Below are positions 1 through 9,854 of a stretch of 64,000 nucleotides of DNA, in pieces. Location of the stretch: positions 1 to 64,000 of the forward strand of contig NZ_STGH01000005.1 of assembly GCF_005222785.1 (NCBI RefSeq), written 5' to 3'. The notes beneath the pieces are model-generated. The model saw only the letters and a list, made by a program, of their open reading frames with translations. It was not told the DNA's origin and searched no databases. The DNA is from Rhodobacter sp. SY28-1 (GTDB lineage Bacteria; Pseudomonadota; Alphaproteobacteria; Rhodobacterales; Rhodobacteraceae). How positions within the stretch are numbered: the first letter of the stretch is position 1; the number at the start of each line of letters is the position of its first letter. The position numbers were made by a program, and so were the translations under genes.

Positions 1-426
1 CTAGATCATCGGGCACCATCTCTCGATAGACACCCTACTAGGCCGATATGCTGCGATTACGACGCCGATGCGCCCAAACCGCCCGCATATCCCTTCATCT
101 TCCATCAATGTCAAAGAGCCATCGTCAGACAAAAAACGTGCGATCCGCCAACTTCTTGGCGTATCCCTTCGCGCCTTGCCTTCAGATTTTCCGAACTTTC
201 GCTTCCGTTCCCGTCCGCTTCCGTCCGTCACCGTCGCTGTTCCGCTTCGGTGAGGGGGTGTTTACGGATGGGGCGCGGAACCCGCAAGAGCAAAAAACAC
301 CTCTGTCGTAAAATTTTTGCAGTTATCCGAAAACGCCGCAAAATCTGGTGGTTGGCGCAAGAAACCCCACTACGGATGCGGCATTGCGGCAATTTTCTTG
401 CGGATGCAGCATCCACTGACCCGGGG
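1..426. other. 426-bp stretch with no recognisable gene
   Basis: Open frames cross this stretch on both strands but none has a recognisable protein signature or a convincing ribosome binding site. The bases are visibly richer in A and T around 295-360 than in the genes nearby. GGTGTTT at 257-263 can pair with AAACACC at 295-301, enclosing a smaller GCGG/CCGC hairpin, and is followed by an A/T-rich run. This could be a structured transcript or a terminator for a gene beyond the left edge. I cannot assign a function. Confidence 0.5.
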
Positions 427-1038
427 TCAGGCCGCGGCTGGACGCCGCAAACCTCCCCTCGGGATCAAGCGCACCGCCAGAAGGCCCAGCGTCAGGCCCA
501 GATAGACCAGAACTTCCGTAGTCCAGACCTTCGACAACAGCGCCAGATGCACCGCCCCGGCCAGAATCGCCACATAGGCCAGCTTGTGCAGCCGATTCCA
601 TGCCGCCGCGCCCAGCCGACGGATCGCGCCGTTCCACGAGGTCGCCGCCAGGGGAATCATCACCAGGAAACCGATCATGCCGACGATCACGAAGGGCCGC
701 TTCGTCAGGTCGGCCAGCATCTCGCCCCAGCGCAGGCCCATGTCCAGCCAGACCCAGGCCACCAGATGCAGCGTGACGTATATAAAGGACAGCAAACCCA
801 GCGCCCGCCGGAACCGCAGCAGGTTCAGCCCCACCCGCCGCAGCGGCGTGATCGCCAGCGAGGCCAGCAGGAACTGTAGCCCGCGTTCGCCCAGGCCCCG
901 CTCGATCGCCTTCACCGGGTCCGGGCCCAGTCCGCCGAAGATCGCGCCCCAGACCAGAAACCCCAGTGGCACCAGCCCCAGAAGATAAACCACCCAGGTC
1001 GGAACCTTTCGGGCCAGCGCGTTCACCCGGTCCATCAA
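427..1038 (-). CDS. msrQ: MsrQ haem-binding membrane subunit of methionine sulfoxide reductase
   Basis: MsrQ is the b-haem membrane partner that passes electrons to the periplasmic reductase MsrP, which repairs oxidised methionines in envelope proteins. The 203-residue product is almost wholly membrane-spanning (about five or six hydrophobic segments) and has histidines in helices typical of the ferric-reductase-like fold, for example in VTLHLVAW and RLHKLAYV. Length fits the family. The start overlaps the end of msrP by four bases (ATGA), so the two are translationally coupled. Confidence 0.93.
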   Translation of the reverse strand: MMDRVNALARKVPTWVVYLLGLVPLGFLVWGAIFGGLGPDPVKAIERGLGERGLQFLLASLAITPLRRVGLNLLRFRRALGLLSFIYVTLHLVAWVWLDMGLRWGEMLADLTKRPFVIVGMIGFLVMIPLAATSWNGAIRRLGAAAWNRLHKLAYVAILAGAVHLALLSKVWTTEVLVYLGLTLGLLAVRLIPRGGLRRPAAA

Positions 1039-1934
1039 TAGTCCTTCGCCAGATCCTGCCCCGCGTACATCGACGCCACCTCGGCCTCATAGCCGTTGAA
1101 CATCAGCGTGTCCTGCCGCCCGCCGAACAGGCCCGAACCGATCCGGCGTTCGGACGCCTGGCTCCAGCGCGGATGGTCCACCTTGGGGTTCACGTTGGAA
1201 TAGAAGCCGTACTCGTTCGGCTGCAGCATGTTCCAAGTCGTCTGCGGCATCGCGTCGACCAGGCTGATCTTCACGATGCTCTTGATCGACTTGAACCCGT
1301 ATTTCCACGGCACCACCAGCCGGATCGGCGCGCCGTTCTGCTTGGGCATCGGCTCGCCATACAACCCCGTCGCCAGGATCGTCAGCGGATGCATCGCCTC
1401 GTCCAGGCGCAACCCCTCACGATAGGGCCACTCAATGAAGGGCGAGGCCACGCCGGGCATCTCCTCGGGGCGGACCAGAGTCTCGAAGGCCACGAACTTC
1501 GCGGACGGCTGCACGCCAACCCGGTTCAACAGACCGGCGAGTTCAAACCCGATCCAGGGTATGACCATCGACCAGGCCTCGACGCAGCGGAACCGGTAGA
1601 TGCGTTCCTCCAGCGGCTGGCCCTGCATCACGTCCGCCAGATCATAGGTTCCGGGCTTGTCGACCAGCCCGTCGATCACGATCGACCAGGGATCCACCGT
1701 CAGCCCTCCGGCATATGCCGCCGGATCGCCCTTGCCGGTGCCGAACTCGTAAAAGTTGTTGTAGCTGGTGATGTCTTCCAGGCTGTTCGGCTCTTCCGTG
1801 GTGGAATAGGTGCTGGGCGCAGCCTCGATCCGGGCCAGCGCGGGGGTCGCCGTCAGGGCCGCAGCCCCGGCAAGCAACTGACGGCGGTTCAGCCACAGGG
1901 GCTTGGGCGTCACATCGGACCAATGCAGTTTCAT
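1035..1934 (-). CDS. msrP: MsrP molybdopterin methionine sulfoxide reductase, catalytic subunit
   Basis: This is the periplasmic Mo-cofactor enzyme that reduces protein methionine sulfoxide using electrons from MsrQ. The N-terminus carries a twin-arginine export signal ([20 protein letters not shown]). The sulfite-oxidase-type fold follows, with the cofactor-ligating cysteine in FRCVEAWSM and the later [10 protein letters not shown] segment typical of the family. The start at 1934 was chosen because AGGAAGG lies five bases upstream. An in-frame ATG at 1964 has no such site. The product is 299 residues. It is first gene of an msrP-msrQ operon. Confidence 0.95.
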   Translation of the reverse strand: MKLHWSDVTPKPLWLNRRQLLAGAAALTATPALARIEAAPSTYSTTEEPNSLEDITSYNNFYEFGTGKGDPAAYAGGLTVDPWSIVIDGLVDKPGTYDLADVMQGQPLEERIYRFRCVEAWSMVIPWIGFELAGLLNRVGVQPSAKFVAFETLVRPEEMPGVASPFIEWPYREGLRLDEAMHPLTILATGLYGEPMPKQNGAPIRLVVPWKYGFKSIKSIVKISLVDAMPQTTWNMLQPNEYGFYSNVNPKVDHPRWSQASERRIGSGLFGGRQDTLMFNGYEAEVASMYAGQDLAKDY

Positions 1935-2219
1935 CGCAACCTTCCTCTGGATGCCGTTCAACATGCGCCATACTGCATGAATCGCAATGAAATGCGCGTC
2001 ACGTGTGCGCCAAGGCCCTGAAACATTGCGTCAATCCGGTCACGTCGTCTGAACTTTGCTCACATAGGGTTTACTGGAAATCGAAAGACCCGGTGGCTTA
2101 GTGCGGCCGCCCTTTCCGTCAAGCGTGGATCACGCGATTTTAGGTCTGATCCATTGTCGCATCCCACCCCTATCACCTTTGCCAATGACGGCACACCGAT
2201 CATAACGGGAGTGACACCA

Positions 2220-2699
2220 ATGATCCGCAGAACTTTCCTGGCTCTGACCGCCGCCACCGCCTTTGCGATGCCTGCCTTCGCGCAGGACAAAGACATCGTC
2301 GACACCGCTGTCGCGGCCGGTTCGTTCAACACCCTCGCCGCCGCGCTGACGGCCGCGGGCCTGGTCGAGACGCTGAAGGGCGAAGGCCCGTTCACCGTCT
2401 TCGCGCCGACTGACGCCGCCTTCGCCGCGCTGCCCGCTGGCACCGTCGAGGACCTGCTGAAGCCCGAGAACAAGGACAAGCTGACCGCGATCCTCACCTA
2501 CCACGTTGTCCCGGGCAAGGTCATGTCGACCGACCTGACCGAAGGCATGACCGCCGCCACCGTGCAGGGCGCGAACGTGACCATCACCCTCGACGGCGGG
2601 CCGAAAGTGAACGGCGCCGTGATCTCGGGGCCGGACGTTGCCGCCTCGAACGGCGTGATCCACGTCATCGACTCGGTCATCCTGCCGCCGGAAGGCTAA
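2220..2699 (+). CDS. Secreted fasciclin-domain protein (copy 1)
   Basis: This 159-residue protein has a cleavable signal peptide ([21 protein letters not shown]) followed by one complete FAS1 domain. The FAS1 signatures are [15 protein letters not shown] in the first half and YHVVPG and [14 protein letters not shown] in the second. FAS1 domains act in adhesion or surface interaction, so a periplasmic or extracellular role is expected. The start has GGGAG upstream. It is followed by a strong terminator and then by a close paralogue at 2764, so the pair looks like a tandem duplication. A TTG-free longer reading frame upstream has no signal for initiation. Confidence 0.92.
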   Translation: MIRRTFLALTAATAFAMPAFAQDKDIVDTAVAAGSFNTLAAALTAAGLVETLKGEGPFTVFAPTDAAFAALPAGTVEDLLKPENKDKLTAILTYHVVPGKVMSTDLTEGMTAATVQGANVTITLDGGPKVNGAVISGPDVAASNGVIHVIDSVILPPEG

Positions 2700-2712
2700 G
2701 GAACCAAGGCAA

Positions 2713-2737
2713 GGGGGCGCAATTCGCGCCCCCTTTT
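2713..2737 (+). terminator. Rho-independent terminator after fasciclin copy 1
   Basis: An 8-bp perfect G+C-rich stem (GGGGGCGC at 2713-2720 with GCGCCCCC at 2726-2733), a five-base loop and TTTT directly after. It separates the two fasciclin genes, so the second may have reduced or separate expression. Confidence 0.85.
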
Positions 2738-2763
2738 CCTTTCATCCAACAGGGACAATCAAC

Positions 2764-3255
2764 ATGAACCGCCGCTCTCTCTTCCGCCTCGCCGGGGCCG
2801 TTTCGCTCGCCAGCCTTATCGCCGCCTGCGTGCCTGCCGAAACCGAACCCGATATCGTCGACATCGCCTCCTCGAATGAAGATTTCTCGACCCTCGTCGC
2901 TGCCGTCAGCGCCGCCGGCCTGGTCGACACGCTGAAGGGCGATGGCCCCTTCACCGTCTTCGCCCCCACCAACGCGGCTTTCGCCGCTCTGCCTGCGGGA
3001 ACGGTCGAGAATCTGCTCAAGCCGGAAAACAAGGACCAGCTTATCAAGATCCTGACCTACCATGTCGTTCCGGGCGAAGTGACCTCGGACCAGCTGGCGG
3101 GCAAGCGCATGGACGTCGCCACCGTGCAGGGCCAGACCGTCCACATCGACGGCCGCAATGACGTCAAGGTCAACAAGTCGCGGGTGACCACGGCGGACAT
3201 CATGGCCTCGAACGGGGTGATCCATGTCATCGACAGGGTCCTCCTGCCGAAGTGA
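2764..3255 (+). CDS. Fasciclin-domain lipoprotein (copy 2)
   Basis: The 163-residue product begins with a lipoprotein signal peptide ending in the lipobox LIAAC, so it should be lipid-anchored at the envelope. One FAS1 domain follows and is closely similar to the protein encoded just upstream. It shares [36 protein letters not shown] and [10 protein letters not shown]. The difference is localisation: copy 1 is soluble and copy 2 is lipidated, which suggests duplication followed by split placement. AGGGA upstream serves as ribosome binding site. Confidence 0.92.
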   Translation: MNRRSLFRLAGAVSLASLIAACVPAETEPDIVDIASSNEDFSTLVAAVSAAGLVDTLKGDGPFTVFAPTNAAFAALPAGTVENLLKPENKDQLIKILTYHVVPGEVTSDQLAGKRMDVATVQGQTVHIDGRNDVKVNKSRVTTADIMASNGVIHVIDRVLLPK

Positions 3256-3278
3256 TCCCGGCGCACCCTGACAGGACG

Positions 3279-3311
3279 AAGGGCCCCTGCACGGACAGTG
3301 CAGGGGCCCTT
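3279..3311. terminator. Bidirectional terminator between convergent genes
   Basis: A perfect 12-bp stem (GGGCCCCTGCAC at 3281-3292 with its complement at 3298-3309) with a five-base loop, flanked by AA on the left and TT on the right, so it can work in both directions. It sits between the fasciclin lipoprotein gene and the convergent PPOX gene. Confidence 0.88.
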
Positions 3312-3333
3312 TGCTTTCAGACGCTCGGCAGTG

Positions 3334-3864
3334 TCAGAGATCGACCTCGCCGCGCGCACCAAGATCCGGCGACCGGCCCTTCACCGCCGCCGACACGATG
3401 CTTGCAATCCCGCCCAGCAGGCCCGGACCGTCCCAGACATCGGCATGGCCCGGATCGATTTCCAGCACGACGACGTCATGCGCCTCGGGACCATCCGGCC
3501 AGAACAGCTGCGCACCGGGGTTCCACAGGTCCTTCACCAGACCCTTGTCCGGGTTGACGCGCGCCTTGCCTTGCAATGCAACGTGGTCGCCCCGCCCCTG
3601 ATAGGACAGGAAGACCGAGCCATCGACGCGGATGTCCTTGGCAGCGGCCGAATCTGTCTCGGTCAGGATGTAGATAAGGCCCTTTTCGGGCGTGGGGATC
3701 GTCGACATTGGCCGCCCGCGCAGGCCATCCGACCAGCGGGTCACCAGCATGGCGATGTCGATGGCGGTGATGATCTCCCAGACGCGGTCGGCCGAGACGG
3801 GCTCTCCCACGGGGTCGGACGGCGTCGGGTTCGGGGTATCCATGTGATCGCTGACAAGGGTCAT
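3334..3864 (-). CDS. PPOX-fold general stress protein (pyridoxamine-phosphate-oxidase-like)
   Basis: The 176-residue product matches the split-barrel flavin-binding family often labelled general stress protein 26. Visible family features are the early AMLVTRWSDGLRGRPMSTI strand pair, IYILTETDSAAAKDI, VFLSYQGRGDHVALQGKARV and the WNPGAQLFWPDGPE segment. It is cytoplasmic, with no signal peptide. The true ligand (FMN, F420 or haem) cannot be told from sequence. It lies alone between two terminators, downstream of clpB on the same strand. Confidence 0.85.
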   Translation of the reverse strand: MTLVSDHMDTPNPTPSDPVGEPVSADRVWEIITAIDIAMLVTRWSDGLRGRPMSTIPTPEKGLIYILTETDSAAAKDIRVDGSVFLSYQGRGDHVALQGKARVNPDKGLVKDLWNPGAQLFWPDGPEAHDVVVLEIDPGHADVWDGPGLLGGIASIVSAAVKGRSPDLGARGEVDL

Positions 3865-3956
3865 GGGGCTGTCCTTGGGTCATGGGGCGGATCGGGTCCG
3901 CGGTTGCAGGGTTCAAACGCCCCGCCCGGCCAGCCGGTTCCATGTCGTGGAAAGAC

Positions 3957-3985
3957 TTGCGCCGCCCGGATCAGGGGCGGCGCAA
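3957..3985 (-). terminator. Putative clpB terminator
   Basis: Ten to eleven base pairs (TTGCGCCGCC at 3957-3966 with GGCGGCGCAA at 3976-3985), just past the clpB stop. On the minus strand it is followed by GTCTTTCC, a weak U tract, so termination is probable but may be partial. Confidence 0.65.
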
Positions 3986-4069
3986 GGTGCAGATAGGGTT
4001 AACCGTCCATGACTCGGCGGGGCCAAGCCGTTGAAAAACCTGGCCCCGCGATTCTGTCCACGCCGGACG

Positions 4070-6685
4070 TCAGTGGACGACCGCCGACTGCGGCCGCTCA
4101 CGCCGACTTTGCACGACCCGGTCGCCGATGATAAGGCCCTCCGCCCCGGTCGTGACCTTGATGACCGACCCGTCCAGGATGTCCCCGGCCAGCAGCATCT
4201 CGGCCAGCGGGTCCTGCAGCTGCCGCTGGATCACCCGCTTTAGGGGCCGCGCGCCGAAGACCGGATCATAGCCTTCGTCGGCCAGCCAGGCCTTGGCCGT
4301 CGCATCCAGATCCAGCGTGATCTTCCGCGCTGCCAGACGGGCCTCCAGCCGCTCCAGCTGGATATCGACGATCCCGCTCATATCCGCCCGGTTCAGCCGG
4401 TCGAAGATGATCTGCTCGTCCAGTCGGTTCAGGAACTCGGGCCGGAAGTGCTGGCGAACGGCCTCCATCACCTCTGCCTTCGCCCCGCTGGCATCCACGC
4501 CTTCCGGCAACTCCGACAGCGCCCGCGCCCCGAGGTTCGAGGTCAGGATGATCAGCGTCTGCTTGAAGTCCACCGTCCGGCCCTGGCCATCGGTCAACCG
4601 CCCGTCGTCCAGCACTTGCAACAGCACGTTGAACACGTCCGGATGCGCCTTCTCGACCTCGTCGAACAGCACGACCTGATAGGGCCGCCGCCGCACAGCC
4701 TCAGTCAGCACCCCGCCCTCGTCATAACCGACATAGCCGGGCGGCGCCCCGATCAGACGCGAGACGGAATGCTTCTCCATGAACTCCGACATGTCGATGC
4801 GGACCATCGCCTGGTCGTCGTCGAACAGATACGCCGCCAGCGCCTTGGTCAGTTCCGTCTTGCCGACGCCGGTGGGCCCCAGGAACAGGAACGACCCCAG
4901 CGGCCGGTTCTCGTCCGACAGCCCGGCACGCGACCGGCGGACCGCACGGCTGACGGCTTCCACCGCCGCCCGCTGCCCCACGACGCGCTTCCCAAGCTCC
5001 TCTTCCATCTTGAGAAGCTTCTCCTTCTCGCCTTCCAGCATCTTCGTGGTCGGGATGCCGGTCCAGCGTTCCACAACCTCGGCAATCTGCTCCGGCCGGA
5101 CCGCTTCCGCAACCAAGGCCTGCCCTTCCTTGGCTTCCGCCTCGGCCAGTTCCTTTTCCAGCTGCGGGATGCGGCCATACTGCAGCTCACCCGCCTTGGC
5201 GAAGTTGCCCTCGCGCTTGGCCTGTTCCAATTCGGCCCTTGCGTGGTCCAGCTGTTCTTTCAGCGTCCGCGCCGCCTCCAGCGAGGCGCGCTCGTTCTGC
5301 CACTTCGCCGTCAGTTCCGCCGATTTCTGCTGCAGATCGGCCAACTCGCGTTCCAGCTTCTCCAGCCGATCCTTCGACGCCGCGTCGTCTTCCTTCTTCA
5401 AGGCCTCGGCCTCGATCTGGAACTGCAGCACCTGCCGGTCCAGCGCGTCCAGCTCCTCGGGCTTCGAATCCACCTCCATCCGCAGACGGCTGGCGGCTTC
5501 GTCCATCAGGTCGATGGCCTTGTCCGGCAGGAACCGGTCGGTGATGTACCGATGCGACAAGGTTGCCGCCGCCACCAACGCGGCGTCGGTGATCCGCACC
5601 CCGTGGTGCAGCTCATACTTCTCCTTGATGCCCCGGAGGATCGAGATCGAATCCTCGACCGTCGGCTCCTCGACAAACACCGGCTGGAAGCGACGGGCCA
5701 AGGCCGCGTCCTTCTCCACATGCTTGCGGTATTCATCCAGCGTCGTGGCACCAACGCAGTGCAGTTCACCGCGAGCCAAGGCCGGCTTGATGAGGTTCGC
5801 CGCATCCATCGCGCCTTCGGATTTGCCCGCGCCGACCAGCGTATGCATCTCGTCGATGAACAGGATAATCTCGCCCGAGGCCGCCTCGATCTCTTTCAGG
5901 ATCGCCTTAAGCCGCTCCTCGAACTCGCCGCGATACTTCGCGCCCGCGATCAGGGAGCCCATGTCCAGCGCCATCAGCTTCTTGTTCTTCAGGCTCTCCG
6001 GCACGTCGCCATTGACGATGCGCAGGGCAAGACCCTCGGCAATCGCGGTCTTGCCCACCCCCGGCTCGCCGATCAGCACCGGGTTGTTCTTGGTCCGGCG
6101 GGAGAGCACCTGCATCGCGCGGCGAATCTCTTCGTCCCGGCCGATGATCGGGTCGATCTTCCCGTCCCGCGCCGCCTCGGTCAGGTCGCGGGCGTATTTC
6201 TTCAGCGCCTCCATCGTATCTTCGCTGGAAGCCGAATCCGCCGTCCGACCCTTGCGAACCTCGTTGATCGCCGTGTTCAGCCCCTGGGCCGTCACCGCCC
6301 CCGCCGTCAGCGCATCCTTGGCCCGCGTGTTGACCAGGGCCAGTGCGGTCAGCAGACGCTCCACTGGAACGAACGAGTCCCCGGCCTTCTTCGCCACCGC
6401 CTCCGCCTCGTCCAGCACCCGGACAAGCTGAGGATCGACATAGGTCTGCGCATCGCCGCCCGTGACCTTGGGCAGCTTGGCAATCGCCGCATTCACCGCA
6501 GCGTTGACCTGTTCGGGCGACCCACCCGCCTTGCGGATCAGGTTCGCCGCCAGGCCCTGGTCATCATCCATCAAAGCCTTCAGCAGATGGTCGGGCAGCA
6601 CGCGCTGGTGGCTTTCCCGCATCGCGATGGTCTGGGCGGCCTGAAGGAAACCGCGCGACCGTTCCGTGAATTTCTCCAAATTCAT
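4070..6685 (-). CDS. clpB: ClpB ATP-dependent disaggregase
   Basis: ClpB is the hexameric AAA+ chaperone that pulls proteins out of aggregates together with DnaK. The 871-residue length is that of full ClpB. The order is an N-terminal Clp repeat domain (about 1-150), AAA1 with Walker A GEPGVGKT at 206-213, the long coiled-coil middle domain (about 400-530, rich in E, K, L and A) and AAA2 with GPTGVGKT at 603-610. The middle domain separates it from ClpA and ClpC. Upstream I could not find a clear heat-shock sigma promoter. Confidence 0.98.
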   Translation of the reverse strand: MNLEKFTERSRGFLQAAQTIAMRESHQRVLPDHLLKALMDDDQGLAANLIRKAGGSPEQVNAAVNAAIAKLPKVTGGDAQTYVDPQLVRVLDEAEAVAKKAGDSFVPVERLLTALALVNTRAKDALTAGAVTAQGLNTAINEVRKGRTADSASSEDTMEALKKYARDLTEAARDGKIDPIIGRDEEIRRAMQVLSRRTKNNPVLIGEPGVGKTAIAEGLALRIVNGDVPESLKNKKLMALDMGSLIAGAKYRGEFEERLKAILKEIEAASGEIILFIDEMHTLVGAGKSEGAMDAANLIKPALARGELHCVGATTLDEYRKHVEKDAALARRFQPVFVEEPTVEDSISILRGIKEKYELHHGVRITDAALVAAATLSHRYITDRFLPDKAIDLMDEAASRLRMEVDSKPEELDALDRQVLQFQIEAEALKKEDDAASKDRLEKLERELADLQQKSAELTAKWQNERASLEAARTLKEQLDHARAELEQAKREGNFAKAGELQYGRIPQLEKELAEAEAKEGQALVAEAVRPEQIAEVVERWTGIPTTKMLEGEKEKLLKMEEELGKRVVGQRAAVEAVSRAVRRSRAGLSDENRPLGSFLFLGPTGVGKTELTKALAAYLFDDDQAMVRIDMSEFMEKHSVSRLIGAPPGYVGYDEGGVLTEAVRRRPYQVVLFDEVEKAHPDVFNVLLQVLDDGRLTDGQGRTVDFKQTLIILTSNLGARALSELPEGVDASGAKAEVMEAVRQHFRPEFLNRLDEQIIFDRLNRADMSGIVDIQLERLEARLAARKITLDLDATAKAWLADEGYDPVFGARPLKRVIQRQLQDPLAEMLLAGDILDGSVIKVTTGAEGLIIGDRVVQSRRERPQSAVVH

Positions 6686-6980
6686 CGGTCATTCTCCTCA
6701 TGTGAAGCGCCCTGCCTGCAGTGCCCGGTTCTCCAGCACACCCCGTGAAGGCCTTGCCATTCATCTGGGCAGACCCCGAAAACTTTGCAATCCCCGCTTG
6801 CGCAAAAACCACAGCCCCGGAAAACCTGTCGCAGGCTTGGCCTGTCGGCCTTTCCTTGCCGATCCCGCTTCGGGTCATCGGCGGTATCGGGCCTGCCCCG
6901 CCGCCACGGCTCAACCTTCCCTTGCACAGGGCGACCCGGCCTCCCCATCCTTGTGGCTTCCGAACGAAAGGCCCAAGCCC

Positions 6981-7421
6981 ATGAGCGACGCCAAACTCCC
7001 CCTGATCCACAAGGCCCCTGTCGAGGGACTGGAAATCCACGTCGCCCGCACCGGCCTTGCCATCGGCGACAGCGCCCGGCTGGACCGGTTGTCAGACGGT
7101 CGCATCGGCGTCTTCGCACGGCTGCGGAAGCCGATCCTCGGCCTGATCCCCCATCACCGCGAGGGCCTTGTCGGCCATCTTGGCCCGGTGGCCGAGGAGA
7201 TCATTTCGCCCAGCCTCGCCCATGGCGACGACCTGCGGGTAAGGATCATCGACCTGACGCCGGAGCATCTGGCCAACGGCTACCCGCCCGAAGTCTACAT
7301 CTCGGTCTGGGGCGACCCGCGCCACCTGCAGCCGATCCTCGCCGCCGTGGACCTGCCGCAGCCAGTACCCGAACCGAAGGCCCGGACGCCGAAGGGCCTC
7401 AGCGGGTTGCGCCCGGCCTAG
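6981..7421 (+). CDS. Conserved hypothetical protein, 146 residues
   Basis: I do not recognise this family with certainty. The frame has typical codon use and starts at an ATG preceded by GAAAGG. The product is soluble, has no signal peptide and is divided into a compact first part (GLEIHVARTGLAIGDSARL, VFARLRKPILGLIPH) and a proline-rich tail. It is transcribed divergently from clpB. Its last four bases overlap the end of the convergent TolB-like gene. Confidence 0.7.
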   Translation: MSDAKLPLIHKAPVEGLEIHVARTGLAIGDSARLDRLSDGRIGVFARLRKPILGLIPHHREGLVGHLGPVAEEIISPSLAHGDDLRVRIIDLTPEHLANGYPPEVYISVWGDPRHLQPILAAVDLPQPVPEPKARTPKGLSGLRPA

Positions 7422-8242
7422 GGCTCGTACCGGACATAGGCAAAGGCGCTGCTGTCGGGCGCCCAGCACGGCACGTTGATCGACCCCTGCCCCCCGGTGA
7501 ACTCCCGCACCCGCCTACGGTTGCCGCCCTCGGGGTCGCACAGCACCAGCGCCACCTGCAGATCGGCCGGATGCCCCGTGGTCCTCGAAGGATAGGCGAG
7601 GTAGAGAAGCCGCTTCCCGTCCGGCGAAGGATGCGGGAACCAGTTGACGAACCCGTCCTCGAACAGCTGCCGCTGCCCTGCCCCATTCGCCGCCATCACC
7701 CAGATCTGGGCATGACCCGTCCGGTCGCAGTTGTAATAGATGCGGCTGCCGTCCGGGCTGAAATCCGGCCCGTCGCAATGCCCCTCGCCATGGGTCAGCC
7801 GCTTCTCCTCAGCTCCCGGCACCAAAGTATAGACGTCGATCACCCGGCTCCCGCCCCGCGCTGCGACATAGGTCAGGGTCCGCCCATCCGGCGAAATGCC
7901 GTGCCACCAGCTCGGGCTTTCCGGCGACACCTTCACTGGCTCGCCGCCCTGGACCGGCATCAGATAGACTTGGCTTCCGGCCCCTTCGTGATGCGAGGAC
8001 AGGATGATCAATGCCCCATCCGGGCTGATCCCGTGGTCGTTGTTGCACTTGACCGCAGCACCCGAAGGCACCGGCACCAGCACGGGCTTGTCGAGCGGCA
8101 CCCGGAACAACAACCCGTCGCCGTTAACCAGCAACCAGTCCCCGGACGGAGCCCAGTTCGGCGCCTCGATCCGCCCCTCGACCGCCAGCACCTCACGCAC
8201 CCGGCCCGTCGCAATTTCGTAGATCTCGATGATGCTGCGCAT
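7418..8242 (-). CDS. TolB/PD40-type beta-propeller protein
   Basis: The 274-residue product contains repeated propeller blades with the PD40 signature, seen as WAPSGDWLLVN, ISPDGALIILS, ISPDGRTLTYV, FSPDGSRIYYN and PSPDGKRLLYL. There is no signal peptide, unlike TolB itself, so it is probably cytoplasmic. Related stand-alone propellers include oligogalacturonate-lyase-like and prolyl-oligopeptidase-like proteins, and I cannot choose between them. The start at 8242 begins the first blade directly (MRSIIEIYEIATG). A longer frame upstream runs through repeat sequence and is not believed. Confidence 0.82.
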   Translation of the reverse strand: MRSIIEIYEIATGRVREVLAVEGRIEAPNWAPSGDWLLVNGDGLLFRVPLDKPVLVPVPSGAAVKCNNDHGISPDGALIILSSHHEGAGSQVYLMPVQGGEPVKVSPESPSWWHGISPDGRTLTYVAARGGSRVIDVYTLVPGAEEKRLTHGEGHCDGPDFSPDGSRIYYNCDRTGHAQIWVMAANGAGQRQLFEDGFVNWFPHPSPDGKRLLYLAYPSRTTGHPADLQVALVLCDPEGGNRRRVREFTGGQGSINVPCWAPDSSAFAYVRYEP

Positions 8243-8274
8243 GGCCCAACCCCTCCAACTCGATTCAAATTCTC

Positions 8275-8296
8275 TTTGCCCATGTCGCAAATACTC
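8275..8296 (-). repeat. Short dispersed repeat end motif (copy 1)
   Basis: Read on the minus strand this 22-base stretch is GAGTATTTGC followed by GACATGGGCAAA. The same sequence with one mismatch occurs at 57474-57495. It lies in the 118-bp gap upstream of the TolB-like gene. A shared intergenic repeat end is the simplest reading. Confidence 0.6.
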
Positions 8297-8360
8297 CGGG
8301 TGCGTCCGCGATTGCGCCATCGGTTCAAGAAACCGTGGACGTGGGGGCAGGACCTGGGCG

Positions 8361-9134
8361 CTACCCCCGGTCCTTGGCGACCAGCAGCTTCTTCGGCCGC
8401 AAAGCCTCGGCCGCCTTGAAGAGCGAAAACGTCTGGTTGACGTAATTGACCACGCCCGAGACCTTTTCCAGATAGGCCTGCAACTCTGCCGTCCGCTCGG
8501 CCTCCACCACCTGCACGGACCGCGCGGGGTCCATCCCCTCGAACTGCACATAGAACAACGGCTCGCCCCGGCGCAGGATCAGGTCCTTCTGCGGCTCATG
8601 CCACTCGAACGCCCACATCAACGGGCGCGGCCAGATCGAGATCGGGAACCGCCCGCCAAAGATCGTGCCGGGCAGGGGATCGGGCCGGTAATGCGCAAAG
8701 GCCGACAGCTGGCTCATGTAGACCATCTCGTCGGCGATGAAATAATACGGCAGGTGCAGCTGCACCGTGGGCCGGTCGGGAAAGCGCCACTCTGCCTCGC
8801 TGACCAAGGTCAGCACCTCGTTCAGCTTGGACGACCGGATGGGCGAGGCCGCCCCAGCCTTGTTCACCAGCACCGCCTTGCCCTTTTCATCGCGCTGAAA
8901 CCCGATGTGCAGGTCGAATGGGCATTTCACCATGAAATACCGGCTTTCCAGCTGGATCACCGCCGGGCAACGGCTGGCCGATTTGGCATGCGCCTTGTTC
9001 GGCGGGCGGATCATCACCCGCTCGGGGGGGTCATACATCACCGCACCCTTGTCGGCGGCCAGGAACCAGCCGACCGTCAGCGGGCCCGCCTCCGGCCCAT
9101 CCTCGGGGCGTTCGAAACTCAGGGTGATGTCCAT
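8361..9134 (-). CDS. Conserved hypothetical protein, 257 residues
   Basis: I do not recognise the family. The frame is convincing: GGAGCGGGAG precedes the ATG and codon use matches the neighbours. The protein is soluble, rich in W, F, P and Y, with no signal peptide. Visible segments include VGWFLAADKGAVMYDPPERV, ESRYFMVKCPFDLHIGF, PTVQLHLPYYFIADE and ISIWPRPLMWAFEW. It stands nine bases downstream of cutC on the same strand and may be co-transcribed with it and the ROK kinase. Confidence 0.72.
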   Translation of the reverse strand: MDITLSFERPEDGPEAGPLTVGWFLAADKGAVMYDPPERVMIRPPNKAHAKSASRCPAVIQLESRYFMVKCPFDLHIGFQRDEKGKAVLVNKAGAASPIRSSKLNEVLTLVSEAEWRFPDRPTVQLHLPYYFIADEMVYMSQLSAFAHYRPDPLPGTIFGGRFPISIWPRPLMWAFEWHEPQKDLILRRGEPLFYVQFEGMDPARSVQVVEAERTAELQAYLEKVSGVVNYVNQTFSLFKAAEALRPKKLLVAKDRG

Positions 9135-9143
9135 CTCCCGCTC

Positions 9144-9854
9144 CTATTCCAGGGCCCGTCGCAAGGCCCGCACCGCATCTGCATCGGTCTGCCGCATCAC
9201 TTGCGGCGCAAAGCCCATTTCCACCACCCGACCGCCAAGTGGGGTTGCCGCCGAACATGACGCGTGAATCTCGGTGATGCCAAGCCCCTTCAACATCGCG
9301 GCATTCTTCGGGCCGACCCCCGATCCCGGCATCACCGTGATCCGCCCCGCTGCCTGGGCGACCAGCGCCGCGATCCGCGCTGCCCCGGCCTCTGCCGTGG
9401 TTTCGCCTCCCGATGTCAGGATGCGCTGGAACCCCAGCCTCACCGCCTCTTCCAGCGCCTCGCTCATGTCGGGGGTCAGGTCGATGCAACGGTGCAGAAC
9501 CAGTTCCATGCCATGTGCCGCCGCCGCCAGTTGCCGCAGCACCGGCACGTCCAGCCGTCCGTCGGGCAGCGAGGCGCCCAGCACCACCCCCGCCAACCCG
9601 GCCGCCCGGACAGCCGCAATCTCTGCCTCCATCATCGCGACTTCGACCTCGGACCAGACGAAATCCCCCGCCCGTGGCCGGATCATCGCCGCCACTGGCA
9701 CCCCGCAGCCCGCCGCCAGAGCCATCAACCCGGCCGAGGGTGTGAGCCCGCCCACCGCCAAAGCCGCGCACAATTCGATCCGGTCTGCCCCGCCTGCCAC
9801 GGCCTGGGCCAGTCCTTCCGCCGTGTCGACGCAGACCTCCAGCGTCACGCCCAT
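9144..9854 (-). CDS. cutC: CutC family protein
   Basis: CutC proteins are small TIM-barrel proteins historically linked to copper tolerance, though the reaction is unknown. The 236-residue product starts with the family signature LEVCVDTAEGLAQAVAGGADRIELC and contains MIRPRAGDFVW, HRCIDLTPD, ILTSGGETTAEAG and MPGSGVGPKNA, all typical. The start codon lies ten bases inside the end of the upstream kinase gene, so the two are coupled. The same pairing with a sugar kinase suggests a role in sugar or cell-wall metabolism rather than copper, which is inference. Confidence 0.92.
   Translation of the reverse strand: MGVTLEVCVDTAEGLAQAVAGGADRIELCAALAVGGLTPSAGLMALAAGCGVPVAAMIRPRAGDFVWSEVEVAMMEAEIAAVRAAGLAGVVLGASLPDGRLDVPVLRQLAAAAHGMELVLHRCIDLTPDMSEALEEAVRLGFQRILTSGGETTAEAGAARIAALVAQAAGRITVMPGSGVGPKNAAMLKGLGITEIHASCSAATPLGGRVVEMGFAPQVMRQTDADAVRALRRALE

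Noticed and set aside
1-231. Minus-strand frame running off the left edge
   Set aside because: No signature, no binding site and a basic, low-complexity start. Not distinguishable from chance.
4448-6748. Long open frames on the plus strand opposite clpB (4448-6748 and 4779-6431)
   Set aside because: They are shadows of clpB caused by its high GC content. The translations are arginine- and leucine-rich with no domain, no start signal and no independent promoter.
6686-6980. Heat-shock sigma promoter for clpB
   Set aside because: I looked for a CTTG-type -35 and a matching -10 on the minus strand upstream of 6685 and saw none convincing. The region holds divergent promoters that I cannot place. 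Nothing else was found in these 295 bases.
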